Shown piece after piece: positions 33,246-42,686 of a stretch of DNA of 64,000 bases. The translations under genes and the position numbers were made by a program. A model generated the notes under the pieces. That model was not told the origin of the DNA, made no database searches, and was given only the letters and a program-made list of their open reading frames with translations. Position 1 is the stretch's first letter. The number at the start of each line of letters is the position of its first letter. Where the stretch lies: contig NZ_BMVM01000002.1 in assembly GCF_014650715.1 (NCBI RefSeq), forward strand, positions 806,001-870,000. Reading direction: 5' to 3'. This DNA comes from Streptomyces bluensis. GTDB taxonomy: Bacteria > Actinomycetota > Actinomycetes > Streptomycetales > Streptomycetaceae.

Positions 33246-36002
33246 TCACCGGTGGTCGCTGCCCGCCGACTGTGAAGCCGCCCGGCCCGCCTCCAGCCGC
33301 GCCACCGGGATGCGGAACGGCGAGCAGGAGACGTAGTCCAGTCCCGCCTCGTGGAAGAAGTGGACCGACTCGGGGTCGCCGCCGTGTTCGCCGCAGACGC
33401 CGAGCTTGAGGTCGGGACGGGTCTCGCGGCCGGCCTGGGCGGCGGCCTTCACCAGGGAGCCCACGCCGTCCTTGTCGATGGTCTCGAACGGCGAGACCCC
33501 GAAGATGCCCTTCTCCAGGTACGCCGTGAAGAACGAGGCCTCGACGTCGTCGCGGCTGAAGCCCCACACCGTCTGCGTCAGGTCGTTGGTGCCGAAGCTG
33601 AAGAACTCCGCCGCCTCCGCGATCTGGCCCGCTGTCAGGGCGGCCCGTGGCAGCTCGATCATCGTGCCGATGGCGAGCTTCAGTTCCGTGCCGGTCGCCG
33701 CCTCGACCTCCGCGACGACGTGGTCGGCCTCGTCGCGGACGATCTCCAGCTCCTGGACGGTGCCCACCAGCGGGATCATGATCTCGGCGCGCGGATCGCC
33801 CTTGGCCGCCCGGCGCTCGGCCGCCGCCTCGGCGATCGCCCGTACCTGCATGGTGAACAGGCCGGGGATGACCAGGCCGAGTCGCACCCCGCGCAGGCCC
33901 AGCATCGGGTTCTGCTCGTGCAGGCGGTGCACGGCCTGGAGCAGGCGCAGTTCGTTCTCGTGCGGTTCCTTGCGCGACTCCGCCAGCGCCACCCGTACCG
34001 ACAGCTCCGTGATGTCGGGCAGGAACTCGTGCAGCGGCGGGTCCAGGAGACGGACCGTGACCGGCAGGCCGTCCATCGCCTCGAAGAGTTCCACGAAGTC
34101 CTGCTTCTGGAGCGGGAGCAGCTGCTTCAGGGACTCCTCGCGCTCCACGTCGGTGTCCGCCAGGATCAGGCGTTCGACGAGTTCGCGGCGGTCGCCGAGG
34201 AACATGTGCTCGGTACGGCACAGACCGATGCCCTGGGCGCCGAAGCGGCGGGCCCGCAGCGCGTCCTCGGCGTTGTCCGCGTTGGCACGGACGCGCAGGC
34301 GCCGCTTGCGGTCGGCGAAGGCCATGATGCGGTGGACGGCCTCCACCAGTTCGTCGGCGTCGTCGGCGCCCGCGTGCATCCGGCCCTCGAAGTACTCGAC
34401 GACGGGGGACGGGACGACCGGTACCTCGCCCAGGTACACCTTGCCGGACGAACCGTCGATGGAGACCAGGTCGCCTTCCTCGACGACATGGCCGCCCGGC
34501 ACCGTCATCCGGCGGCGCTTGGTGTCGACCTCCAGCTCCTCGGCGCCGCACACGCACGTCTTGCCCATGCCGCGGGCCACGACGGCGGCGTGGGAGGTCT
34601 TGCCGCCGCGGCTGGTGAGGATGCCCTCGGCCGCGATCATGCCGTCCAGGTCGTCGGGGTTCGTCTCGCGGCGGATCAGGATGACCTTCTCACCGGAGCG
34701 GGACCACTTCACGGCGGTGTACGAGTCGAAGACCGCCTTGCCGACCGCCGCGCCCGGAGAGGCGGCGATCCCGCGGCCGACCTGCTCGACCTTGGCCTGC
34801 TCGTCGAAGCGCGGGAACATCAACTGCGCGAGCTGGGCGCCGTTGACGCGCTGGAGTGCCTCCGCCTCGTCGATCAGGCCCTGGTCGACCAGTTGGGTCG
34901 CGATCCGGAAGGCGGCACCCGCGGTGCGCTTGCCGACGCGTGTCTGGAGCATCCAGAGCTGGCCGCGTTCGATGGTGAACTCGATGTCGCAGAGATCCTT
35001 GTAGTGGTTCTCCAGGGTCTCCATGATCTGCATGAGCTGGTCGTACGACTTCTTGTCGATCTGTTCCAGCTCGCCCAGCGCGACGGTGTTGCGGATGCCC
35101 GCGACCACGTCCTCGCCCTGCGCGTTCTGCAGGTAGTCGCCGTACACGCCCTGGTGGCCGCTCGCGGGGTCGCGGGTGAACGCCACGCCCGTGCCCGAGT
35201 CCGGGCCCAGGTTGCCGAAGACCATGGAGCAGACGTTGACGGCCGTGCCGAGGTCGTGCGGGATGCGTTCCTGGCGGCGGTAGAGCTTGGCACGTTCGCC
35301 GTTCCACGAGTCGAAGACCGCCTTGATGGCGAGGTCCATCTGCTCGCGCGGGTCCTGCGGGAAGTCCCGGCCGGCCTCGGCCTTGACGATCTTCTTGAAC
35401 TTCGTGACCAGCTTCTTCAGGTCCGCGGCCTCCAACTCGGTGTCGACCGCGACCTTCTTGGCCTTCTTGGCCTCCTCCAGCGCGTCCTCGAAGAGGTCGC
35501 CGTCGACGCCGAGGACCGTCTTGCCGAACATCTGGATGAGGCGGCGGTAGGAGTCCCACGCGAAGCGCTCGTCGCCTGCCTGTTTGGCCAGGCCCTGGAC
35601 GGACTTGTCGGAGAGGCCGATGTTGAGGACGGTGTCCATCATGCCGGGCATGGAGAACTTCGCCCCGGAACGGACCGACACGAGGAGGGGGTTGTCGGGC
35701 TGGCCGAGCTTCTTGTCCATCGTCTTTTCGAGGGCCGCGAGGTGCGCACTGACCTCGTCACGCAGTGCCACCGGCTCCTCGCCGCTGTCGAGGTAGACCT
35801 TGCAGGCCTCGGTGGTGATGGTGAATCCGGGAGGAACGGGGAGGCCGAGGTTGGTCATCTCGGCGAGGTTCGCACCCTTGCCACCGAGGAGGTCCTTGAG
35901 GTCCTTGTTGCCCTCGGTGAAGTCGTAGACGAACTTCACTCCATTCACGCCCTCAACGCTCTGAGCGGCGAGGCCTGCGTGGGGATCTTTGTTTTCCGAC
36001 AC
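33246..36002 (-). CDS. ppdK: Pyruvate, phosphate dikinase
   Basis: Interconverts pyruvate + ATP + Pi and PEP + AMP + PPi at the PEP-pyruvate node. The 918-residue protein has the nucleotide-binding N-terminal domain (GGKGANLAEMTNLGLPVPPG), the swivelling phosphohistidine domain (GGKTSHAAVVARGMGK, the His is the phospho-carrier) and the C-terminal PEP-binding TIM barrel (GFSRDDVEASFF, GVCGEHGGDP). The GTG at 36002 follows GGAGGAG; an upstream ATG at 36095 is less likely. Full length. The 420-bp region upstream has striking palindromes. Streptomyces often carry two ppdK genes; this looks like the housekeeping type, though that is inference. Confidence 0.95.
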   Translation of the reverse strand: MSENKDPHAGLAAQSVEGVNGVKFVYDFTEGNKDLKDLLGGKGANLAEMTNLGLPVPPGFTITTEACKVYLDSGEEPVALRDEVSAHLAALEKTMDKKLGQPDNPLLVSVRSGAKFSMPGMMDTVLNIGLSDKSVQGLAKQAGDERFAWDSYRRLIQMFGKTVLGVDGDLFEDALEEAKKAKKVAVDTELEAADLKKLVTKFKKIVKAEAGRDFPQDPREQMDLAIKAVFDSWNGERAKLYRRQERIPHDLGTAVNVCSMVFGNLGPDSGTGVAFTRDPASGHQGVYGDYLQNAQGEDVVAGIRNTVALGELEQIDKKSYDQLMQIMETLENHYKDLCDIEFTIERGQLWMLQTRVGKRTAGAAFRIATQLVDQGLIDEAEALQRVNGAQLAQLMFPRFDEQAKVEQVGRGIAASPGAAVGKAVFDSYTAVKWSRSGEKVILIRRETNPDDLDGMIAAEGILTSRGGKTSHAAVVARGMGKTCVCGAEELEVDTKRRRMTVPGGHVVEEGDLVSIDGSSGKVYLGEVPVVPSPVVEYFEGRMHAGADDADELVEAVHRIMAFADRKRRLRVRANADNAEDALRARRFGAQGIGLCRTEHMFLGDRRELVERLILADTDVEREESLKQLLPLQKQDFVELFEAMDGLPVTVRLLDPPLHEFLPDITELSVRVALAESRKEPHENELRLLQAVHRLHEQNPMLGLRGVRLGLVIPGLFTMQVRAIAEAAAERRAAKGDPRAEIMIPLVGTVQELEIVRDEADHVVAEVEAATGTELKLAIGTMIELPRAALTAGQIAEAAEFFSFGTNDLTQTVWGFSRDDVEASFFTAYLEKGIFGVSPFETIDKDGVGSLVKAAAQAGRETRPDLKLGVCGEHGGDPESVHFFHEAGLDYVSCSPFRIPVARLEAGRAASQSAGSDHR

Positions 36003-36422
36003 GGGTCCCAACTCCTCCGAGGACGCGGTGGCTGCCCTGACGGCGAGGAACATACCCAGATCGAAGGTACCTGGGTACGTCCACTTGCGCGTCATGAGCC
36101 CGTAACCACCCGTCCGCCACTGGATCGAAAGTCAAGGCTTGGCAAGGAAAGGCGACGCCATGTGTTCAGTTCTTGAACGGGCGACGCTTCCACCCTCCCA
36201 CTTTTCGCTCAGATGAGCGGCTATCCATACGTCTGAGTTTACCCGATGAACGATCAAAGGGTGGCACTCAGTGCCACCCTTTGAAGAGGCAGAATTCGCC
36301 CATGATTCGCTCATCTGAGCGCGACCCCTATCAGGGGTGGCGAGAATCACGCCGTTCGGGGAACGCGGATATCAGCATGCGGACCGGCGGACAGCCCCGG
36401 ACACAGCCCGGAAACTCGCCCG
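36003..36422. promoter_or_regulatory. Palindrome-rich region between the ROK regulator gene and ppdK
   Basis: A perfect 31-bp palindrome lies at 36254-36284 (arms TCAAAGGGTGGCACT and AGTGCCACCCTTTGA, one central C). Two copies of CGCTCA-n2-TGAGCG flank it at 36206-36219 and 36308-36321, 102 bp apart. The large palindrome could terminate the ROK transcript or bind a dimeric regulator. The smaller pair could be an operator set for ppdK. No gene is recognised here. Confidence 0.6.
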
Positions 36423-37643
36423 TCACACGCCCAGCGCAGCCAGCCGCTCCTCCACGCGCTCCGGCGCGTACAGGTGCTCCACGACCAGCGCGCCCGCCCC
36501 CACCAGCCCCGCCCGCTCCCCCAGCCGCGAGGTCACCACGTCGAGGTGGGCGGTGGAGCGGGGCAGCGCCCGCTGGTACAGCAGTTCACGCACCCCGGTG
36601 AGGAAGGGGGTTCCGGCCAGATCCCCGGCGATCATCAGGACGCCGGGGTTCAGCAGCGTCACCACCGTCGCCAGCACGTCTCCGACGCGGCGCCCGGCCT
36701 CCCGTGCCAGCGCCATCGCCTCGGGGTGACCCGAGACCAGCAGATCCCGCACGTCCGAACCCGAGGCCGCCGGAACACCCGCCTCGGCCAGCTTCCGGGC
36801 CACGGCTCCACCACTCGCCAGGGCCGCCAGACAGCCGTACGCACCGCACCTGCACAGCGCGTCCGCACCCTCCGGAACCCGTATGTGCCCTATGTCCCCG
36901 GCGCCGCCGTCGATCCCCCGGTAGATCTCCCCCCGGACGACCACCCCCGCGCCGATGCCCGTGGACACCTTGACGAGGGCGAAGGCCGTGCAGTCCGGGT
37001 ACCCGGCGCGCTGTTCGCCGTACGCCATGAGGTTGGCGTCGTTGTCGACGAGGACGACCGTGTCCGCTCCGCCGCCCGCGTGCTCGGCGAAGGCACGGGC
37101 CAGGCGGCCTCTGATGTCGTGGCCGTCCCAGCCCGGCATGATCGGCGGCTGGACGACGCGGCCGGTGTCGCTGTCGACCGGCCCGGGGACCGCCAGCCCG
37201 ATGCCGCACACCGCGTCCGCCGGCTGCCCCGCCTTCTGCAGCAACTCGGCGAACCAGCGGCCGAGTTCGTCCAGTACGGCCTCGGGGCCGTCCTCGATCA
37301 CCAGGGTGCCCGTGTGCTCGGCCTGGATCTCGCCGGTGAGCGAGAGCACCGCGGCGCGGGCGTGACGGGTGTCGAGGTCGGCGGCGAGCACGACGGCATG
37401 GGAGTCGTCGAACTCCAGGGTGATGGAGGGGCGCCCGCCGAGCGGGGAGTCCACCGGACCACCGGCTCCCTCGCGGAGCCAGCCCGCCCGGAACAGCCGG
37501 TCCAGGCGCTGGCCCACCGTGGCCCGGGACAGGCCCGTGGCCTGCTGGAGCGCGCCGCGGGTGGTGGCCCGCCCGCTGCGGACCAGTGCGAGCAGATCTC
37601 CGGCACCGGCATGACCGCCCGCCCTCAGGACCCTTCCGTTCAT
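36423..37643 (-). CDS. ROK-family transcriptional regulator
   Basis: A 406-residue sugar-responsive regulator. An N-terminal winged HTH (RGALQQATGLSRATVGQRLD) is joined to a ROK kinase-like domain. This has the ATP/sugar region VLAADLDTRHARAAVLSLTG, the sugar-binding DNDANLMAYGE and the zinc motif CRCGAYGCLAALASGGA (the Cys-x-Cys-x4-Cys-type site). It is divergent from the glycosidase-type gene at 37906, so it probably represses those two genes in response to a sugar. The ATG at 37643 follows AAGGGGGTG. Ligand unknown. Confidence 0.9.
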   Translation of the reverse strand: MNGRVLRAGGHAGAGDLLALVRSGRATTRGALQQATGLSRATVGQRLDRLFRAGWLREGAGGPVDSPLGGRPSITLEFDDSHAVVLAADLDTRHARAAVLSLTGEIQAEHTGTLVIEDGPEAVLDELGRWFAELLQKAGQPADAVCGIGLAVPGPVDSDTGRVVQPPIMPGWDGHDIRGRLARAFAEHAGGGADTVVLVDNDANLMAYGEQRAGYPDCTAFALVKVSTGIGAGVVVRGEIYRGIDGGAGDIGHIRVPEGADALCRCGAYGCLAALASGGAVARKLAEAGVPAASGSDVRDLLVSGHPEAMALAREAGRRVGDVLATVVTLLNPGVLMIAGDLAGTPFLTGVRELLYQRALPRSTAHLDVVTSRLGERAGLVGAGALVVEHLYAPERVEERLAALGV

Positions 37644-37670
37644 GCGCACCCCCTTGCGTTCACCAACCCT

Positions 37671-37711
37671 GCATTACATATTGAGTTTTGCGTGTTAAAT
37701 AGACGTAACTC
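37671..37711. promoter_or_regulatory. A/T-rich operator/promoter region of the ROK-glycosidase divergon
   Basis: About 40 bp of low-GC sequence (CATTACATATTGAGTTTTGC, then GTGTTAAATAGACG) stands out from its surroundings. It includes an imperfect inverted repeat GAGTT...AACTC with inner CGT...ACG. It lies 28 bp upstream of the ROK start and is the best candidate operator. Confidence 0.5.
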
Positions 37712-37905
37712 TACGGTAGCCACTGCCGAACCGGTCGGCTCGACGTCCTCGGGGGCCCTGCGTGGACCGCACAACCCAGCTCACCGCCCGCCATGCCCAC
37801 CATCGCGGCCGCACGGGCCCGCCCCGCGCCCCGGGCTCGCCTCCGGTGGCGGAGCGAGGCGAAATCAGGTCCGGTCGGGACGGATTCACGCACGTCGGAG
37901 CCGTT

Positions 37906-39360
37906 GTGGCCGATGTATACGATCCTGCGGCGATGGCTGGTTCCCTGCACGGCCGGGCCGCCCGAGTCCTGGAGGACAACTGGACGGGGACGTCCACCGT
38001 GCCGTCGCGGGGGCTGTATCCGCACCAGTGGTCGTGGGACTCGGCGTTCATCGCGATCGGTCTGCGGCACCTGTCGCCGCTCCGGGCCCAGACGGAGCTG
38101 GAGACGCTGCTCGACGCCCAGTGGGGCGACGGCCGGGTCCCGCACATCGTCTTCAACCCCTCCGTGCCGCTCGACGCGTACTTCCCGAGCCCCGACTTCT
38201 GGCGCTCCTCGACCGCGGGGCGCGCCGCGGGCGCCCCGCGCACCGTACAGACCTCGGGCATCGTGCAGCCACCGGTGCACGCGCTCGCCGCGTGGCTGGT
38301 CCACCGGGCCGACCCCGGGCTGTCCCGGGCACGCGACTTCCTGCCCCGGCTGTACCCGCGCCTGGCCGCCTGGCACCGCTATCTGCTGCACCGCCGTGAC
38401 CTCGGCGGCGGCGGACTGGCCTCGGTCGTCCACCCCTGGGAGCAGGGCATGGACAACTCCCCCTGCTGGGACGCCCCGCTCGCCCGCGTCACCCCGGCCC
38501 CGGCCCGCTCCTTCCGCCGCGCCGACCTCGACCACGGCGCACCCGAGGACCGGCCGACGGACCTCGACTACGGGCGGTACGTACGCCTGGCGACGGACTA
38601 CCGGGACAGGGACTACGCGGACGGCTACGGTGACTTCGCCGTCGAGGACCCGGCGTTCAACGCGCTGCTGATCGCCTCCGAGCACGCGCTCGCCCGGATC
38701 GCGAAGGAACTCGGCGCCACGGGCACGGCCCGCCACGCGCGCGCGGAGCGGCTGACGGCCGCCCTGGTGGACCGGCTGTGGGACCCGGCGGAGGGCATGT
38801 TCTTCTGCCGGGACGTGCGCGGCGGCGGGCTGATCCCCGAGCGCGGTGTCTCCGGGCTGATCCCGCTGCTGCTGCCGACCCTGCCGCGTGACCTCACCGA
38901 CGCCCTGCTCCGCACGGCGGGCGGACCGCACTTCGGGCTCGGCGGCGCCGCCCGTCTCGTACCGAGTTACGACCTCACCGGTGAGGCCTTCGCCCCGCAC
39001 CGGTACTGGCGCGGGCCGGCCTGGTTCAACACGGCCTGGCTGATCGAGCGCGGGCTGCGGCTGCACGGTGAGCGGGAGCGGGCCGACGCGCTGCGGGAAG
39101 CCTTCCTGAGCACCGCGGCCACATCCGGGTTCGCGGAGTACGTCGACCCGTACACCGGCGAGGCCTGCGGGGCGGGCGACTTCAGCTGGACCGCCGCACT
39201 GACACTCGACCTGCTCCACCAGGCCCCGGGGCACGGCGTGACCCCCGAGGGCACCGGCCCGTTCGACATGCGCGATGTGGAGGGCATGGACGACGTGGGC
39301 GGCATGGACGGCAAGAGGGACACGAGGGACATGAGGGACAAGCGAGGGGACCGGGGATGA
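37906..39360 (+). CDS. Trehalase/GH63-like (alpha/alpha)6 glycosidase
   Basis: A 484-residue protein with the (alpha/alpha)6-barrel features of MGH1/GH63/GH37-type hydrolases. Features are GLYPHQWSWDSAFIAIGLRH at the start, HPWEQGMDNSPCWD, RYWRGPAWFNTAWL and a late FSWTAALTLDLL. The HPWEQGMDNSP aspartate and a C-terminal glutamate in the SGFAEYVDPYTGE region are catalytic candidates. The GTG at 37906 is preceded by GGAG; an ATG at 37933 is also possible. The C-terminus ends in an Asp/Met/Arg-rich repeat (DMRDVEGMDDVGGMDG). It overlaps the debranching-like gene. Substrate perhaps a glucosyl- or mannosyl-glycerate-type compound; unsure. Confidence 0.8.
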   Translation: MADVYDPAAMAGSLHGRAARVLEDNWTGTSTVPSRGLYPHQWSWDSAFIAIGLRHLSPLRAQTELETLLDAQWGDGRVPHIVFNPSVPLDAYFPSPDFWRSSTAGRAAGAPRTVQTSGIVQPPVHALAAWLVHRADPGLSRARDFLPRLYPRLAAWHRYLLHRRDLGGGGLASVVHPWEQGMDNSPCWDAPLARVTPAPARSFRRADLDHGAPEDRPTDLDYGRYVRLATDYRDRDYADGYGDFAVEDPAFNALLIASEHALARIAKELGATGTARHARAERLTAALVDRLWDPAEGMFFCRDVRGGGLIPERGVSGLIPLLLPTLPRDLTDALLRTAGGPHFGLGGAARLVPSYDLTGEAFAPHRYWRGPAWFNTAWLIERGLRLHGERERADALREAFLSTAATSGFAEYVDPYTGEACGAGDFSWTAALTLDLLHQAPGHGVTPEGTGPFDMRDVEGMDDVGGMDGKRDTRDMRDKRGDRG

Positions 39361-41294
39361 CGGAGCGGCAGCATCTGCTCGTACGCGGCGGGACGTTCGC
39401 GGCCGTGGGCGACGGCGGCGACATCAGCGGGGTGCGCGGCGGCAACGCCCCGGACGGGCTGTTCGTGCGGGACGCCCGCCACCTCAGCCGCTGGCAGCTC
39501 ACCGTCGACGGCGCCGTACCCGAGACGCTCACTCCGGTCGCCGACGGCGACACCGCCCGCTGCGTCCTCGTGCCGCGCGGCGGCCGCCAGGAGCCTCCGG
39601 CGTACACGCTCTTCCGCGAACAGGCCGTCACCGACGGCGCTTTAGTGGAGTCGCTGCGCGTCACCAGCAACCGCCCGGTGCCGACGACGGTCCATGTCGA
39701 GGTCACCGCGGACGCCGACTTCACCGACCAGTTCGAACTGCGCTCCGACCACCGCACGTACACCAAGATCGGCGCCGTGCGCTCCCGCACGGTCCTCGAC
39801 GACGGCGTGGAGTTCGGCTACCGGCGCGGCGAGTGGCGCTCCTGTACGAGGGTGACGTCCGAGCCGGCGCCCGACGCCGTGGAGGAGACGGGCACGGGCG
39901 CCCGCCGCCTCGTCTGGGCCCTCGACCTGGAGCCCCACGGCTCGGCGGAGCTGACCCTCCAGGTGGCCGCACGCCCGCACGGCGCACCCCGCGCACCCGA
40001 GGTTCCGTCCTCCCCCGCCGTCGCCACCGAACAACTCCTCGTGCTGGAGGGCGAGTTCGCGGAGGGCGTGCCCTTCCCGACGGGCTGGCCGGAGCTGGCG
40101 GCGGCCTGTGCGCGCGGGCTCAGTGACCTCGCCGTGCTCCAGGTCCCCGCGACGGGCCCGGACGGGGAGGAACTGCGTGTCCCGGCGGCCGGAGTCCCCT
40201 GGTTCCTCACCCTGTTGGGCCGCGACGCGCTCCTCACCTCGCTCTTCGCCCTCCCCTACCGCCCGGAGCTCGCGGCCGCCACCCTCCCCGCGCTGGCCGC
40301 CGTCCAGGCCACCGAGGTCGGCCTCGACGCGGTGGCCCAGCCGGGCAAGATCGTGCACGAGGTACGGCACGGCGAGCTGGCCCACTTCGGACAGGTGCCG
40401 TTCGGGCGGTACTACGGCTCGGTGGACGCGACCCCGCTGTTCCTCGTCCTCCTCGGCGCGTACGTCGAGCAGACCGGCGACGTGAGCCTGGCCCGCCGTC
40501 TGGAGCCCCACGCCCGTGCCGCGATCGGCTGGATGCTCGACCACGGCGGCCTCACCTCCCGCGGCTACCTGGTGTACCGCGCGGACCAGGGCGGCCTCGC
40601 GAACCAGAACTGGAAGGACTCCCCGGGCGCGATCTGCTCGGCCGACGGCAGCCGCCCCTCCGGGCCGGTGATGGCGGCCGGCGCGCAGGGCTACGCGTAC
40701 GACGCGCTGCGCCGCACGGCCCACCTCGCCCGCACGGTGTGGGAGGACGAGGTCTACGGGGCGCTGCTGGAGCAGGCGGCGGCCGATCTGCGCGACCGCT
40801 TCCAGCGGGACTTCTGGATGGCCGACCACGGGTTCGCCGCGCTGGCTCTTGACGGTGAGGGCAACCAGGTCGATGCGCTGGCTTCGGACGCGGGGCATCT
40901 GCTGTGGTCGGGACTGCTGGACAAGGAGTACGGCGAGCAGGTGGGGCGGCGGTTGCTGGAGCCCGACTTCTTCTCGGGGTGGGGCGTACGGACGGTCGCG
41001 GCCGGGCAGCCCGCGTATCACCCGCTGTCCTACCACCTGGGTTCCGTGTGGCCGCACGACAACGCGCTCATCGCGCTGGGGCTCGCGCGGTACGGGCTGC
41101 ACGACGAGGCGCGGACGGTCGCGCACGGGCTGGTGGACGCGGCGACGGCAACCGGGCACCGGTTGCCCGAAGTCCTGGCCGGGTACGGGCGGGACACCCA
41201 CCCGGAGCCCGTGCCGTACCCGCATGCGTGTGTGCGGGAGGCTCGGGCGGCTGCGGCGCCGCTTGCGTTGCTCACGGCTGTTGGGGGTGCGTGA
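39357..41294 (+). CDS. Amylo-alpha-1,6-glucosidase-like (glycogen-debranching family) protein
   Basis: A 645-residue two-domain protein. The N-terminal beta-sandwich (GGNAPDGLFVRDARHLSRWQ) is the GDE_N type. The C-terminal (alpha/alpha)6 barrel carries GVPWFLTLLGRDALLTSLFA, NQNWKDSPGA and HPLSYHLGSVWPHDNALIAL. The DSPG aspartate and a distal glutamate would be catalytic. The ATG overlaps the preceding gene (ATGA). The pair probably degrades an alpha-glucan-derived or stress oligosaccharide under control of the divergent ROK regulator. Exact substrate uncertain. Confidence 0.85.
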   Translation: MTERQHLLVRGGTFAAVGDGGDISGVRGGNAPDGLFVRDARHLSRWQLTVDGAVPETLTPVADGDTARCVLVPRGGRQEPPAYTLFREQAVTDGALVESLRVTSNRPVPTTVHVEVTADADFTDQFELRSDHRTYTKIGAVRSRTVLDDGVEFGYRRGEWRSCTRVTSEPAPDAVEETGTGARRLVWALDLEPHGSAELTLQVAARPHGAPRAPEVPSSPAVATEQLLVLEGEFAEGVPFPTGWPELAAACARGLSDLAVLQVPATGPDGEELRVPAAGVPWFLTLLGRDALLTSLFALPYRPELAAATLPALAAVQATEVGLDAVAQPGKIVHEVRHGELAHFGQVPFGRYYGSVDATPLFLVLLGAYVEQTGDVSLARRLEPHARAAIGWMLDHGGLTSRGYLVYRADQGGLANQNWKDSPGAICSADGSRPSGPVMAAGAQGYAYDALRRTAHLARTVWEDEVYGALLEQAAADLRDRFQRDFWMADHGFAALALDGEGNQVDALASDAGHLLWSGLLDKEYGEQVGRRLLEPDFFSGWGVRTVAAGQPAYHPLSYHLGSVWPHDNALIALGLARYGLHDEARTVAHGLVDAATATGHRLPEVLAGYGRDTHPEPVPYPHACVREARAAAAPLALLTAVGGA

Positions 41295-41396
41295 GCGCTC
41301 CGCTGGGTTGGCGGATCAGAGCTCGGGACTGACTGTCGGTTTGCGGCTGCGGGCTGTGTGTGGCTGGTCGCGCAGTTCCCCGCGCCCCTGCTCGTC

Positions 41397-42599
41397 TTAC
41401 CCCCCTGACGTGTCCAGTTCTGCTTCCTCCGTCACTCCCGTGCAGTCGTACGGGTCCTTGAGCCAGCCGTCCGGGAGGACCACGCGGTTGTTGCCGGAGG
41501 TGCGGCCGCGGGGGCCGTCCGCGCCCGCCGGCCAGGGCTGGTCGAGGTCCAGTTCGTCGAGGCCGGCCCGGAGTTCGTCCAGCGAGGACGTGATCGCGAG
41601 GCGTTTACGCATCTCGGAGCCGACCGCGAAGCCCTTGAGGTACCAGGCCACGTGCTTGCGGAAGTCGATGACGCCGCGGGACTCGTCGCCGATCCACTCG
41701 CCGAGGAGGGTGGCGTGGCGGACCATGACGTCGGCCACCTCGCGGAGCGTCGGGCGGGCGAACGTCGTACGGCCTTCGAACGCCGCCACCAGGTCCGCGA
41801 ACAGCCATGGGCGCCCCAGGCAGCCGCGCCCGACCACCACCCCGTCGCAGCCCGTCTCCCGCACCATCCGCAGCGCGTCCCCGGCCGACCAGATGTCGCC
41901 GTTGCCGAGGACGGGGATCTCGGGCACGTGCTCCTTGAGGCGGGCGATGGCGTCCCAGTCGGCCGTGCCGCCGTAGTGCTGGGCGGCCGTGCGGCCGTGG
42001 AGGGCGATGGACGTCACCCCCTCCTCGACGGCGATGCGGCCGGCGTCGAGGTAGGTGATGTGGTCGTCGTCGATGCCCTTGCGCATCTTCATCGTGACGG
42101 GAAGGTCACCGGCCCCGGTCACGGCCTCGCGGAGGATCGCGCGGAGGAGGTTGCGCTTGTACGGGAGGGCCGAGCCGCCGCCCTTGCGGGTCACCTTCGG
42201 GACGGGGCAGCCGAAGTTGAGGTCGATGTGGTCGGCGAGGTCCTCCTCCGCGATCATGCGGACGGCCTTGCCGACGGTCACCGGGTCCACGCCGTACAGC
42301 TGGATCGAGCGCGGGGTCTCCGACGCGTCGAACCTGATCAGCTGCATGGTCTTGTCATTGCGCTCGACCAGGGCCCGGGTCGTGATCATCTCGCTGACGT
42401 ACAGCCCCTTACCCTCACTGGCTGCATCCTTCGGGGGACAACCCCCGAGCCCCCAGCCGTCGCCTTCGGCGAATTCCCGGCACAGCGTGCGGAAGGGCGC
42501 GTTCGTGATGCCGGCCATGGGGGCGAGCACGACGGGCGGCTGGACGGTGTGCGGGCCGATCCGGAGGGGACCCGTAGGGGCAACGGTGGACGTGGACAT
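41397..42599 (-). CDS. dusB: tRNA-dihydrouridine synthase
   Basis: FMN-dependent enzyme reducing uridine to dihydrouridine in the tRNA D-loop. The 400 residues include VVLAPMAGITNAPFRTLCRE, the catalytic cysteine motif NFGCPVPKVTRKGGGSAL, VTMKMRKGIDD, the HGRTAAQHYGG strand and GNGDIWSAGDA. Residues 45-62 (EGDGWGLGGCPPKDAASE) have no counterpart I know between the APMAG loop and the KGLYVSEM strand. The DNA there is a repeat-like GC hairpin. The reading frame is intact, so the protein may still work. The start is the ATG at 42599. Confidence 0.93.
   Translation of the reverse strand: MSTSTVAPTGPLRIGPHTVQPPVVLAPMAGITNAPFRTLCREFAEGDGWGLGGCPPKDAASEGKGLYVSEMITTRALVERNDKTMQLIRFDASETPRSIQLYGVDPVTVGKAVRMIAEEDLADHIDLNFGCPVPKVTRKGGGSALPYKRNLLRAILREAVTGAGDLPVTMKMRKGIDDDHITYLDAGRIAVEEGVTSIALHGRTAAQHYGGTADWDAIARLKEHVPEIPVLGNGDIWSAGDALRMVRETGCDGVVVGRGCLGRPWLFADLVAAFEGRTTFARPTLREVADVMVRHATLLGEWIGDESRGVIDFRKHVAWYLKGFAVGSEMRKRLAITSSLDELRAGLDELDLDQPWPAGADGPRGRTSGNNRVVLPDGWLKDPYDCTGVTEEAELDTSGG
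42414..42467 (-). repeat. 54-bp in-frame insertion in dusB
   Basis: The insert contains TCGGGGG-ACAA-CCCCCGA, a 7-bp-arm hairpin (42431-42448), followed by GCCCCCAG. This resembles the hairpin intergenic repeats common in Streptomyces. It adds exactly 18 codons without a stop. Confidence 0.55.
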
Positions 42600-42686
42600 T
42601 CCCCCATTGTCACGTACTCCGGTTGTCGCGTACTCCGGCCACCACCCTCAGTCATTAGTTAGGCGCACTATTGATTTTGGCGTACG

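Noticed and set aside
33351..36176. A 941-codon open frame on the plus strand opposite ppdK
   Set aside because: Antisense shadow of ppdK; no motif and no family resemblance. The same holds for long frames at 3754-5619, 28035-29951, 51716-54577 and 50121-51734.
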